This document shows positions 40,431-49,137 of a stretch of DNA of 64,000 bases, one piece after another. Under the pieces are notes generated by a model. The model did no database searches. It was not told the origin of the DNA and worked only from the letters and a program-made list of their open reading frames with translations. This DNA comes from Vibrio variabilis (lineage in GTDB: Bacteria > Pseudomonadota > Gammaproteobacteria > Enterobacterales > Vibrionaceae): the NCBI RefSeq assembly GCF_003263785.1, contig NZ_JYJK01000073.1, positions 62,001-126,000 of the forward strand. Reading direction: 5' to 3'. Every line of letters starts with the position of its first letter. Position 1 is the first letter of the stretch. Made by a program: the position numbers and the translations under genes.

Positions 40431-40831
40431 TGCTACCTTACCCTGCGCGCGCCATATACCGATACAGACACTGTATCGGCTCGTACGGGCTCAAGTTTAA
40501 TGAATAATTGGGCTGAGTATCAAATCCTAAGCTAAGTCAGCCAATTATTTTTGGCGACACAAGCATTCACAGGGTAAATGATTGTGTTAACATTCCGAAC
40601 CATAACAAATAGTTCCGTTACCAAAATTCATTCGTTTAATTGGCTCTGACTCGACATCGTGAGAGTCATTCCATAAGTAGTGCCTCAAATGTTGCCGGCT
40701 ATCCTATTTTATTCGAATGTCGAGAGCTATCACCTAGTATATCTGTATTGTTATTTATAAGGCTTGTTGTAATGTGTGTAAGTTCTCTCTTTAGTCCGGT
40801 GTTAGCCCATACACTGTACCTAAAAAGCTCA
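40431..40831. other. Intergenic region between SH3 protein and PhnD-type gene
   Basis: About 400 bp divergent gap. It contains the perfect palindrome at 40459-40479 near the SH3 gene start. An open frame runs into it from the PhnD-type gene (from 40640), but the added residues are not signal-like. No other feature was seen. Confidence 0.4.
40459..40479. promoter_or_regulatory. 21-bp palindrome upstream of the SH3 protein gene
   Basis: CCGATACAG-ACA-CTGTATCGG, perfect 9-bp arms, starting 29 bp before the SH3 gene. It could be a dimeric-repressor operator or an RNA hairpin in the leader. No T-run follows, so it is not a typical terminator. Confidence 0.5.
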
Positions 40832-40840
40832 GTGCTTAGA

Positions 40841-41803
40841 ATGCTCGGACTTGTCGCCATAGTGCTTACTACCATGAGCTATAGTGTTGTCAGTACTGCA
40901 TCGACATATACAGTGGATGAGAAGCCCATCCAAGCTTTGCAAAATCAGACCTTCACCATAGGTGTATTAAGTAATAAAGCACGCAAACACATCGGTTTTA
41001 CTTCACCTATAGCAAAATACCTGGGTCAACAACTCGCCCCTTATGGTTATACAGAGGGACGCGTGAAGGTGACCAACTCCATCGTCGAATTAGGGCAATG
41101 GCTGGACACAGGTGAGGTAGATATGGTCTCGGAAACCTTGTTTGCTGCTCTAAAACTTCAGCAAGAGCACAACGCGGACATTCGTCTGCACCGCTGGAAA
41201 AAAGGACAAGCGGATTACCAAACCGTGTTCTTTGCACGCAAGGATAGTGATATTCATACCCTTGAAGATCTCGTTGGTAAGACATTAGTACTCGAAGACA
41301 GAAGTTCCACTTCCGGCTTTTACATGCCAGTACAAACCCTTATCAGCCAACAATTGGCGATGACTTCTCAATCTGCTCCAAGTCGAATTACCAATCCGGA
41401 CAGCATCAATATCATCGTTGCTGGTGATGTACTTCGCCGCGCAGATGAGATTTCCCTCTCAACCTGGGTTGCACATGGTCAAGCTGACGCGGGCGCTTTC
41501 GCTAATACCAACTGGGACGACTCTGGTGATATGCCACCACACATAAAGCCGGATATGGCGATCATTTATCGTACCGAGTTCATCCCTCGCAGTGTCATTT
41601 TGATGCGAAGAGATTTGCCATCGCAAGTGAAGCAAACCATTGAAACCAGTTTGGTTAATGCCCATCAATCAGCAGAAGGAAAAGCGGCACTGTATAAGTT
41701 TCAGAAAACCTCTAAGGTTGAGGCATTCTCCCCTGCACGATTGCAATCTTTCGCCGACTACAATCAGTATCGCATGCAAATCGAAAGCATGCGGTTTAAA
41801 TAG
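40841..41803 (+). CDS. PhnD/SsuA-type periplasmic binding protein
   Basis: About 320 residues from MLGLVAIVLTTMSYSVVSTA, a signal peptide. The mature part is PhnD-like: FTIGVLSNKARKHIGFTSPI, VELGQWLDTGEVDMVSETLF, and the hallmark LVLEDRSSTSGFYMPVQTL. PhnD proteins bind phosphonates or similar anions for ABC transport, but no transporter genes follow. A GGDEF-EAL gene starts 11 bp downstream, so a sensing role is more likely. The start is uncertain (GTG 40832, ATG 40841, or further upstream). Confidence 0.85.
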   Translation: MLGLVAIVLTTMSYSVVSTASTYTVDEKPIQALQNQTFTIGVLSNKARKHIGFTSPIAKYLGQQLAPYGYTEGRVKVTNSIVELGQWLDTGEVDMVSETLFAALKLQQEHNADIRLHRWKKGQADYQTVFFARKDSDIHTLEDLVGKTLVLEDRSSTSGFYMPVQTLISQQLAMTSQSAPSRITNPDSINIIVAGDVLRRADEISLSTWVAHGQADAGAFANTNWDDSGDMPPHIKPDMAIIYRTEFIPRSVILMRRDLPSQVKQTIETSLVNAHQSAEGKAALYKFQKTSKVEAFSPARLQSFADYNQYRMQIESMRFK

Positions 41804-41814
41804 GTAGGCGGACA

Positions 41815-43976
41815 ATGAAGCTGAAGTTACGACTACAAGGGCAGTACATGCTAGTGACATTCGCTCTGGCAGTGGTGATGACGCTGACCAGTGCAGCGGT
41901 GCATTTGTGGTTAGCGTCCAATCACTCACAACGTCTACTTCACGAACTCACTGTGCAGAATAGTAAGACCTTTCGAACCGAGCTCAGTAAGCGTGCTGAG
42001 CAAATGTCGAGTTATCTGTCTAAGTCAATGTTCGATCCTCTCTATATGTATAACTTAGAAGAAGCGGGCTATTTGCTAGAACCACTACTGCAAATGGATG
42101 AACTCAAAAGTCTGGTCGTTTTTGATAAAAAGGGGCATGTGTTTCATGACGGCGACCCTTCACTTAAGATGCTCGGAAGAAATCTGCCATTTGCCTATGA
42201 TGTCAGCGCAGTCTTAAGCCAAGGTCAACGAGTTCATAACTTTTCTGATGAACGCCTAGTCATCATTCGCCCGATTCAAGCGGCGGACGAAATCATTGGT
42301 GGGATTTATATGGAATTTTCATTAGATAAAGTCGACCGCGATATCGCTAACATGGCGACACTGATTGAATCGACCAATGACCGCTCTCAAAAAGCCCTTT
42401 ATCTTGGCGTATTAGGCGCTGCAGTACTGTTACTCTCTTTTTCTGCGCTGATGGCTGCCATTATCTCTCGTCACTGGAGTCGGCCGTTGGTTAAACTCAC
42501 TGAGCAGGCGGAGTCCATTGGACGCGGTGATTTCAAACTCGCGCAAGCATGAGCACAGTGAAAAGACAAGATGAAATCGGCAATTTGACTCTCGCTGTTC
42601 AGTCTATGGCGTCCAAGCTTGAACAGCGCACTCAGAAAATTTCGCACCTGGCTTACCATGATGCATTGACCGATCTTCCAAATCGAACCCGCTTCATTCA
42701 ACACTTGCAAGGCACGATTAAGTCCTACCCTGCAACATCGTTTAGCGTGTTATTTGTCGACCTTGACGAGTTTAAGGTTATCAATGACAACTATGGTCAT
42801 GACAGTGGCGACTTTTTGCTGATGCGACTAGCAGAAAAGCTCTCCACATGTGCACGCGAAATCACCAACGATCATCCACTGACTATGATTTCAAGGATCG
42901 GCGGAGACGAGTTTTTGATGTTGATCCCACATCTTAAAACGACGGAAGATGTCGATGCCTTAGTGAAGAAAATCTTCCTTGCCGTTCGCTCTCCTATTCT
43001 GATGGAAAATGAAGAACTGGTGGTTGGAGGGAGTATCGGTATCGCTCGCTATCCACAAAATGGTAAAACCGCAGAAGATCTGATCAAGAATGCCGATATT
43101 GCAATGTATCGGGCAAAAGCTGATGGTAAAAACACACACAAAGTGTTTACACCGAAAATGCTCAAATCGGTCACGCACCGAGCGAATATCGAGCGCGAAC
43201 TTCGACGTTCACTCGCCGATTTACAACAATTTGAGCTTTGGTTCCAACCTTTGGTTTGCTTAAAGACGGGCCGGATCATGGGCGCGGAATCTTTGGTTCG
43301 ATGGCGCCATCCCGTATTAGGTATTGTTCCGCCAACCGACTTTATCCCAATCGCCGAGGAAACGGCGATGATTCTACCACTTGGTCAATGGCTCATTGAA
43401 CGCTTATGCTTCCAGATTCAGCAGTGGATGCCTTACTTTGCACACGACTTTCATGTTTCTATTAATATTTCATCCAAACAACTTTATCGACAAAACCTAG
43501 TAGAAATGTTCGCGTTCTACATGGAGAAATACCATGTTCCTGCACGCACTATCCGCATGGAAATTACAGAAAGCTTGCTTCTGCAAGATGAAGATGAGGC
43601 TGAACGTACGCTGAAAGAAATCCGCGCAAGTGGCATTGAAGTTTGGCTAGATGATTTTGGTACCGGCTATTCGTCACTGAGTTACCTTCGTCGATTCACG
43701 GTGGATGGTATAAAAATCGACCAGTCGTTCGTCCGTGACATCATTACCGACTCCAAAGATCAGCAGCTCGTTCAAGCGATGGTCGCCATGGCCAATAACC
43801 TTGATTTACTCGTTGTTGCTGAAGGCATCGAAACCAAAGAGCAAGCCAATACTCTGGCTAGAATTGGCTGTGAAATCGGTCAGGGTTATTACTTTGACAA
43901 ACCCATGCCGGTCGATGACTTTGTTAAGAAGCTAATTAATGAAAGTGAATCCAACGTCATTGAGTTCAAACTGTAA
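41815..43976 (+). CDS. Membrane GGDEF-EAL c-di-GMP enzyme (frameshifted)
   Basis: About 720 residues when joined. Membrane segment (about 13-35), periplasmic sensor, second membrane segment (about 200-222), HAMP, GGDEF, EAL. The GGDEF loop is intact (RIGGDEFLML), with DEFKVINDNYGHDSGD. The EAL part keeps ESLVRW (Ser in place of Ala), EITESLL, DDFGTGYSS, KIDQSF, EGIET and QGYYFDKP, so both activities are possible. One missing base at about 42543, in the HAMP, breaks FKLA-SMSTVKRQDEIG. It sits 11 bp after the PhnD-type gene, probably as a sensor pair. Confidence 0.92.
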
Positions 43977-44008
43977 AGCTGGTATTCGTTATTGAGCGAA
44001 TGCCAGCT
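43977..44008. terminator. Hairpin between convergent genes
   Basis: AGCTGGTATTCG (43977-43988) pairs with CGAATGCCAGCT (43997-44008) with one G-T pair. It is between the GGDEF-EAL gene and the GGGtGRT gene, which point toward each other. The tail is weak in T. Confidence 0.65.
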
Positions 44009-44026
44009 CTACTGTTATTCGCTCGG

Positions 44027-45001
44027 TTATCGATTGAGCATCTGATCAACCTCGACTGCCAGCGCTACTGAAGCGCCAACCATTGGGTTATTGCCCATTC
44101 CAATAAAGCCCATCATTGCAACATGTGCAGGGACTGACGAACTTCCAGCAAATTGCGCATCAGCATGCATTCTGCCCATCGTATCTGTCATACCATAACT
44201 TGCAGGACCTGCCGCCACATTATCCGGATGCAAGGTTCTGCCTGTACCCCCTCCCGATGCCACTGAGAAATATGATTTACCTTGCGCTAGGCGCTCTGAT
44301 TTGTAGATCCCAGCAACCGGGTGTTGAAAGCGTGTTGGGTTGGTCGAATTACCTGTGATACTCACATCGACATCAGCAGCATGCATGATTGCGACGCCTT
44401 CTCTAACCTCATCAGCACCATAGCATAGGATTTCACCGCGCTCTCCCTGGCTAAAGCGCTTACGGCTAATCTCATTCAATACCCCATTTTGATAATCAAA
44501 CTGCGTCTTAACATACGTAAAGCCATTGATACGGGATATCAGGTAAGCTGCATCTTTACCCAATCCGTTGAGAATCACTTTCAGAGGTGTTTTTCTCGAT
44601 TTATTCGCATTCAACGCTATTTTGATCGCCCCTTCTGCTGCCGCAAATGACTCATGGCCTGCCAAAAATGCGAAACATTGTGCCTCCTCACTTAATAGTC
44701 TTGCCGCCAGCGCACCATGACCTAAGCCAACCTGTCGCTGAGCCGCAACGCTGCCTGGTTTACAAAACGCTTGAAGACCTTCTCCGATGGTCAGAGCTGC
44801 CTGCTGTGCCGTCGCCACTTTTCGATGTAACGCAAGAGCGCTACCAAGCGTATAAGCATCGCAAGCATTATCAAAAGCGATAGGCTGCGTCTCAATGACC
44901 AACTGCTTAGGGTCGACATTGTGCTGAAGACAAAACTGATAAGCTTGCTCTAGCGTTTCCAAGCCCATTTCATTCAGTAGCGTTTGTGTTGTGATAGTCA
45001 T
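44027..45001 (-). CDS. GGGtGRT-family protein
   Basis: 324 residues of the family named after its motif: here SVASGGGTGRTLHPDNVAAG, followed by GMTDTMGRMHADAQFAGSSS and GFIGMGNNPMVGAS. Glycine-rich and very conserved, with no settled function that I know of. It is the second gene behind a NifU-like scaffold, with a 14-bp gap and GAGGAG before the ATG. The constant partnership with an iron-sulfur scaffold suggests a role in metal-cluster or sulfur chemistry, but that is inference. Confidence 0.87.
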   Translation of the reverse strand: MTITTQTLLNEMGLETLEQAYQFCLQHNVDPKQLVIETQPIAFDNACDAYTLGSALALHRKVATAQQAALTIGEGLQAFCKPGSVAAQRQVGLGHGALAARLLSEEAQCFAFLAGHESFAAAEGAIKIALNANKSRKTPLKVILNGLGKDAAYLISRINGFTYVKTQFDYQNGVLNEISRKRFSQGERGEILCYGADEVREGVAIMHAADVDVSITGNSTNPTRFQHPVAGIYKSERLAQGKSYFSVASGGGTGRTLHPDNVAAGPASYGMTDTMGRMHADAQFAGSSSVPAHVAMMGFIGMGNNPMVGASVALAVEVDQMLNR

Positions 45002-45015
45002 AATAGGCTCCTCAA

Positions 45016-45708
45016 TTAGTCTTGGCGTGGGTTAACGAAAGTTACGGCTTCATCAAATCGACCGTAACTGCCTTTTGCCAGTGACATGGCCTCATCTGCA
45101 GCTACGCCTTTATTAACTTCCGCCATCATTTTCCCAAGATTGAGATATTCATAGCCGATGATCTCGTTATCGGTATCTAACGCAAGTCGAGTGACATAAC
45201 CTTCGGCGACCTCCATATACCTTGGTCCTTTAGCTCGCGTAGCATAGCTGGTACCTACCTGGCTTTTTTGAGTTTTTCCCAAGTCCTCTAACGCAGCACC
45301 AATTTCAAGCCCGCCTTCTGAAAACGCCGATTGCGTGCGGCCATAGGCAAACTGCAAAAAGATTTCGCGCATAGCAACGTTGATTGCATCACAAACAAGG
45401 TCTGTGTTCATTGCTTCAAGAATGGTCTTACCGGTGAGAATTTCAGAAGCCATGGCAGCGGAGTGCGTCATGCCCGAGCAACCAATTGTTTCAATCAGTA
45501 CTTCTTCAATAACACCTTCTTTCACATTGAGTGTCAGTTTAGCGGCACCTTGCTGAGGCGCACACGCCCCGACACCGTGGCTTAAGCCAGAAATAGCGAT
45601 GACCTCTTTTGGATTAACCCAACGACCTTCGACAGGAATAGGCGCAGATGGATGCAGTGCCCCTTGCTGAATCGGACACATAGATTGAATTTCGTGGGAG
45701 TATTGCAT
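45016..45708 (-). CDS. NifU-like iron-sulfur cluster scaffold protein
   Basis: About 230 residues from MQYSHEIQSMCPIQQGALHP. It keeps scaffold-type cysteines: GVGACAPQQGAAKL, ETIGCSGMTHSAAMASEIL and a third in DLVCDAINVAM. It is longer than IscU and belongs to the scaffold group paired with GGGtGRT proteins. The start at 45708 is chosen over an in-frame ATG at 45774 because GAGG lies eight bases upstream. The 5' leader can fold into two exclusive structures that would expose or hide that site. Confidence 0.85.
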   Translation of the reverse strand: MQYSHEIQSMCPIQQGALHPSAPIPVEGRWVNPKEVIAISGLSHGVGACAPQQGAAKLTLNVKEGVIEEVLIETIGCSGMTHSAAMASEILTGKTILEAMNTDLVCDAINVAMREIFLQFAYGRTQSAFSEGGLEIGAALEDLGKTQKSQVGTSYATRAKGPRYMEVAEGYVTRLALDTDNEIIGYEYLNLGKMMAEVNKGVAADEAMSLAKGSYGRFDEAVTFVNPRQD

Positions 45709-45710
45709 GG

Positions 45711-45805
45711 TGTTTTCCTCTAAAGGGAAAACAGGTGTAGGAATCGGCTTAGATCTACAGTTACCGCGTGCCATGATGTCACACGAACAAGTTACACCTG
45801 TTTTC
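45711..45805 (-). promoter_or_regulatory. Candidate riboswitch-like leader of the NifU-like/GGGtGRT operon
   Basis: Structure 1: GAAAACAGGTGTA (plus 45727-45739) pairs perfectly over 13 bp with 45793-45805, closing a 53-base loop that can hold two further hairpins (CGUGU/GCACG and CGG/CCG). Structure 2: TGTTTTCC (plus 45711-45718) pairs perfectly over 8 bp with 45726-45733 and buries the ribosome binding site GAGG. Bases 45727-45733 are used by both, so the folds exclude each other. Upstream, 45826-45862 holds more small hairpins. I do not match it to a known riboswitch class. Confidence 0.65.
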
Positions 45806-46185
45806 AGAAACTGTAGGAGTCATCAGCCAACTGGCGGTTAAGTAGGTGGAACCCCATCACCTTGGTGGCAATAGTAGATCCAAATCACACTTTTTAGCAA
45901 TAGGCAGCACTAGAACCATTCGTCATAACAATTTATCGCTTTATACCTATCTCGATGTAAGTATAGAATTATCAATCGTTACAAAAACAACATATAAAGC
46001 TAACGTATAGGAAGGTATCCTTCTGTCAGCACGACGTTAATTTTTGTGGAAATACAGTTGTATTTCAGAGAGAAACTATTGATGCATCAATCCTAGCTAA
46101 CTAGAATTTACCCCTTTTATCTTAGTGAATGTTTTAACATGGCGCTCGCAAGCTATTTTACTTGCAGCAACAGTGGAGAAAAAAA
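45806..46185. other. Intergenic region upstream of the structured leader and the glycosyltransferase gene
   Basis: About 380 bp divergent gap. The left end has small inverted repeats (GCCAACTGGC at 45826-45835; AGGTG/CACCT at 45844-45862) that may extend the leader RNA. The rest is AT-rich and shows no gene or clear operator. Confidence 0.4.
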
Positions 46186-47897
46186 GTGTCAACAACGCAA
46201 TCCGGTGATCAAAACCAGAGCTGGAAATTTATTCTGGTACTCGCCATTCTCGCGGTGGTGTTTAGTGGTCTTTTCGATCACGATGTCTGGACGCCAGACG
46301 AACCTCGAGTCGCTGCGATTATTCATAGTATGTACCTAACTGGGGACTATATCATTCCTCAATTTGCGGGCATCTCATTCGTCGAAAAGCCGCCTGTTTT
46401 CTTCGTCATGTCGACCCTTTTGATGCATGCCACTGGACTCGATGCCATCATGCAGGCCGTCTAGCACTCTCCTTACTTTGTCTTGGCTCATTAGCTGCGA
46501 CCTACCGTATTGCTTACCTTTTCAAAGGTGAAAACTTTGCTTGGATAGCACTTGCTGTTCTGGGTACCTTGGAAGGTTTTGTACTCAACTTCCACTGGCT
46601 TCGAGTTGATGCGGCGCTGATGTTTACCACTATTGCTGCTACGTGGGCTTTCAGTGAGGCATATCTACGCCAAAAACTTGGTTACTTAATTGTTGCTGGT
46701 GCCTTTACCGGTCTTGCTTTTTTAAGCAAAGGCCCTGTTGCTATCGTGCTATGTATCGGCCTGGCTTGGGTACCACTTGTACTGCGTGCGCTGCACTTAC
46801 GTAAACAATTCCCAGAGCAAGCCTCTCCGATGGGTAAGTTCATCACTATGCACCTTATTGGCGTTGCAACCATGTGTTTGGTCGCCGCTAGTTGGATATA
46901 CCCATTCTACAAAAATGCCTCTCCGGAACTTTGGAAGGCTTGGTTCTGGGATAACCAAGTCGGCCGTCTGACTGGTTCGGCAACGAATACATTGGGTCAC
47001 AACCACGCCGGCAAACCTTTCTATTACGTAAAAGGAATACTTGAATACAGTGCTCCATGGACGCCACTACTCGTACTTTGGCTGGGTCACTTTGTTTATA
47101 AACTACGTCAACCAAAACAACTGTCTTGGACTGACGGTTTCCTCGCATTCTGGTTTGCGTTAGCGATTTTTGTGTTGTCTTACTCGGTAACAAAACGCTC
47201 AATGTACCTAGCACCATTAATGCCATTATTTGCGCTGATTATTGCGGATGCCATCGTGACGTTAACGGGTAAGTGGTTCGATTGGTATCGCCGCGCTTGG
47301 CTGGCTTTGATGTCCTTTGTGCTGCTCGCTTTTGCTGTGGTTCCCCTATGGTCTGGCTTGCTTCCTGAGCACAAAATTCCACCAGCACTGATGGAATGGC
47401 TGAGCACCTGGCACTTAGTGGCACTAATCCCGCTAGTCGCCATCGTTCTGATGATTATTGTTGAGCGTAAAGGTTGGCCACAGTGGAGTAAAATGGCGAT
47501 TATGACGGCTCTGTTTTTCTCTAGTGCATTCACGTACTTGTTCCCTGCTATCGACATTGCTAAGGATATGAAGCCAGATCTGGCTGCGTTTGTAGAACAA
47601 GTACCAGAAGAGAAGCGTGATCGCATTGCGAGTATTCGCTTCTCAGAAACCATGACGTCGATTTTCTTCCTATATCACGATTGGTCTGTACCACGCGTCG
47701 ATAAAGAGCGTGCACAAGCGATCCTTGATGGTGTCGACCCAGAGTATGACTACCTATTATTAGACAGAAGTAACTCAACACAAGAAGTGATTCAGTTTAT
47801 GGGCTTAAGAGCCGATACTGAATATGAGATTCTCGCTAAGGGTACGCCGCGAAGCGATAAGGTGAATGATGCCGTATTCTGGCTCACTGGTAAGTAA
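46186..47897 (+). CDS. ArnT-like lipid-linked glycosyltransferase (frameshifted)
   Basis: About 570 residues when joined, glycosyltransferase family 39 (PMT/ArnT type) with roughly 11-12 membrane segments. The first periplasmic loop has the catalytic-type motif DHDVWTPDEPRVAA. FVEKPPVFFVMSTL and FHWLRVDAALMFTTIA are also typical. ArnT adds 4-amino-4-deoxyarabinose to lipid A; here the sugar could be different. One missing base at about 46460 breaks IMQAVLALSLLCLGSLA. The GTG at 46186 has GGAG eight bases upstream. Single-gene unit with its own terminator. Confidence 0.85.
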
Positions 47898-48306
47898 AAG
47901 CGAAACAGCCCTATCAAGCCCCTTTTGTTAAGGGGCTTTTTTCATCTCTCGTCAGCGCGACCTTGCAACGATTCTTTCGATTAAGATCACACAAATACGT
48001 GTACACCTTGTAACAGCACACACAGCGTTAACAACAGGTTACAAACTTTTTTACTAATACTAGTTGAGTATCAAGCAGTTAATGAGGTGAGTCTCAAATC
48101 GGATGTGCACCACCTATAAGAGCCGCCGTTTCATTGCCAGTTCGCATTGGAATCAGTTAGCATAAATCCCTATCATAAGCGCGCGGTCGAGAGACTACGC
48201 CGCTCAAACCACAATCTGTTGCAATAAAAACCAAACAATTGTCACAATAAGAAGGTAAGATAACGGCGCAACGCAAATAATAAAACAACGTCACAGGCTC
48301 AATATC
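47898..48306. other. Intergenic region before the 60-residue gene
   Basis: Contains the glycosyltransferase terminator, then about 360 bases with no credible gene. A possible -10 (TAATAC, about 48055) would give the small gene a leader of about 240 bases. I see no match to a known RNA family. Confidence 0.35.
47916..47943 (+). terminator. Terminator of the ArnT-like gene
   Basis: AAGCCCCTT (47916-47924) pairs with AAGGGGCTT (47930-47938), followed by T-rich sequence. Confidence 0.9.
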
Positions 48307-48489
48307 ATGTTCGAACAAAAACAATTTGAATTGATGAAAAACACACTTCAGGGAAAAGTAAAAAACATTGATGTTATCCCAAGCTGTAGCAAGGAATCAC
48401 TGCTCGATGCGATTAAAGGCGCTACATCCGTCAACGATCTTATCGGCATTAATAAAGCGATTTTGCGATTGGTTAGCAAAGCCGCCTAG
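48307..48489 (+). CDS. Small 60-residue protein of unknown function
   Basis: MFEQKQFELMKNTLQGKVKN opens a basic, helical protein with one cysteine (IPSCSKESLL). No signal peptide or membrane segment. The ribosome binding site is not clear, but a strong terminator sits 15 bases after the stop and the composition is gene-like. I do not recognise it. Confidence 0.6.
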   Translation: MFEQKQFELMKNTLQGKVKNIDVIPSCSKESLLDAIKGATSVNDLIGINKAILRLVSKAA

Positions 48490-48504
48490 ACAAAACAGCC
48501 CAAG

Positions 48505-48533
48505 AAGAGCAACCATCGCGTTGCTCTTTTTTG
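48505..48533 (+). terminator. Terminator of the 60-residue gene
   Basis: AAGAGCAAC (48505-48513) pairs with GTTGCTCTT (48520-48528) over a 6-base loop, then a T run. Confidence 0.92.
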
Positions 48534-48691
48534 TCACTCCATTAGCAAGCTCTTATTCCCACAGTCAATCCACCAGGCAACATTCAGTCGTTGTGAGAAT
48601 CATTTTCACTTGATCTTTCTCAATAAAACGTTAACGTATTTGCTCTTAACTTTGGGCTTCCGCCCGACTCTCATAAATAGAGAAAGATTTT

Positions 48692-49093
48692 TTGCAAACC
48701 TTCAGACACACCACTTTTCGCGTTTTGCTCCTGCTTACTGCCCTTCTGGTAGTGGCTCTGTGTGCTCTGAAAACCAATGTCGCGTATCACAGCAACCTTC
48801 AAGCAGCTCCTGCCACATCAACAAGTACGCTAAACCTAAAAGAGTTACTCGATAGTGAGTCTCTAGACAACATCGTTCACGACTCGGCCACAACTGCAGA
48901 GCCCTGCTTTGTCACTAAGAAGCTTCTTACTCAATCTCTTCCTAGCATCGAAGACCTAACACCTTTTCTGTTTCTTATTGCGCTCATTGCGGTAGCTTCT
49001 ACTCGTCTTTTGCAGCATAAGCCCTTCAAGCGCTCAGATGAGACGCCTACAAAGTGCCGGCTTCATCTAACGCTCTGCACCTTTCGGGAATAA
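48692..49093 (+). CDS. Small membrane protein before scsB, possibly ScsA-like
   Basis: About 133 residues with two membrane segments (about 10-27 and 90-105). It begins with TTG at 48692, preceded by a purine-rich site. A cysteine lies in the loop (AEPCFVTKKLL) and the end reads KCRLHLTLCTFRE, which resembles my recollection of ScsA C-termini. It ends 44 bp before scsB on the same strand. ScsA proteins belong to the copper-tolerance scs set. The assignment is tentative. Confidence 0.5.
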   Translation: MQTFRHTTFRVLLLLTALLVVALCALKTNVAYHSNLQAAPATSTSTLNLKELLDSESLDNIVHDSATTAEPCFVTKKLLTQSLPSIEDLTPFLFLIALIAVASTRLLQHKPFKRSDETPTKCRLHLTLCTFRE

Positions 49094-49137
49094 AAAAGTA
49101 TTCACCAAGGTCTATTCATTACTTTTTGGAGAATACT

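Noticed and set aside
40459..40479. LexA box
   Set aside because: The half-sites are in the order ACAG...CTGT, opposite to the LexA order CTGT...ACAG.
45709..45774. Longer NifU-like protein starting at 45774
   Set aside because: No ribosome binding site at 45774, and the extension runs through the structured leader; the ATG at 45708 is better placed.
45800..45835. Hammerhead-like words CUGAUGA and GAAA in the leader upstream of the NifU-like gene (minus strand)
   Set aside because: The stretch between them does not form a proper stem II, and the bases after the following stem do not pair with those before CUGAUGA, so the ribozyme core cannot close.
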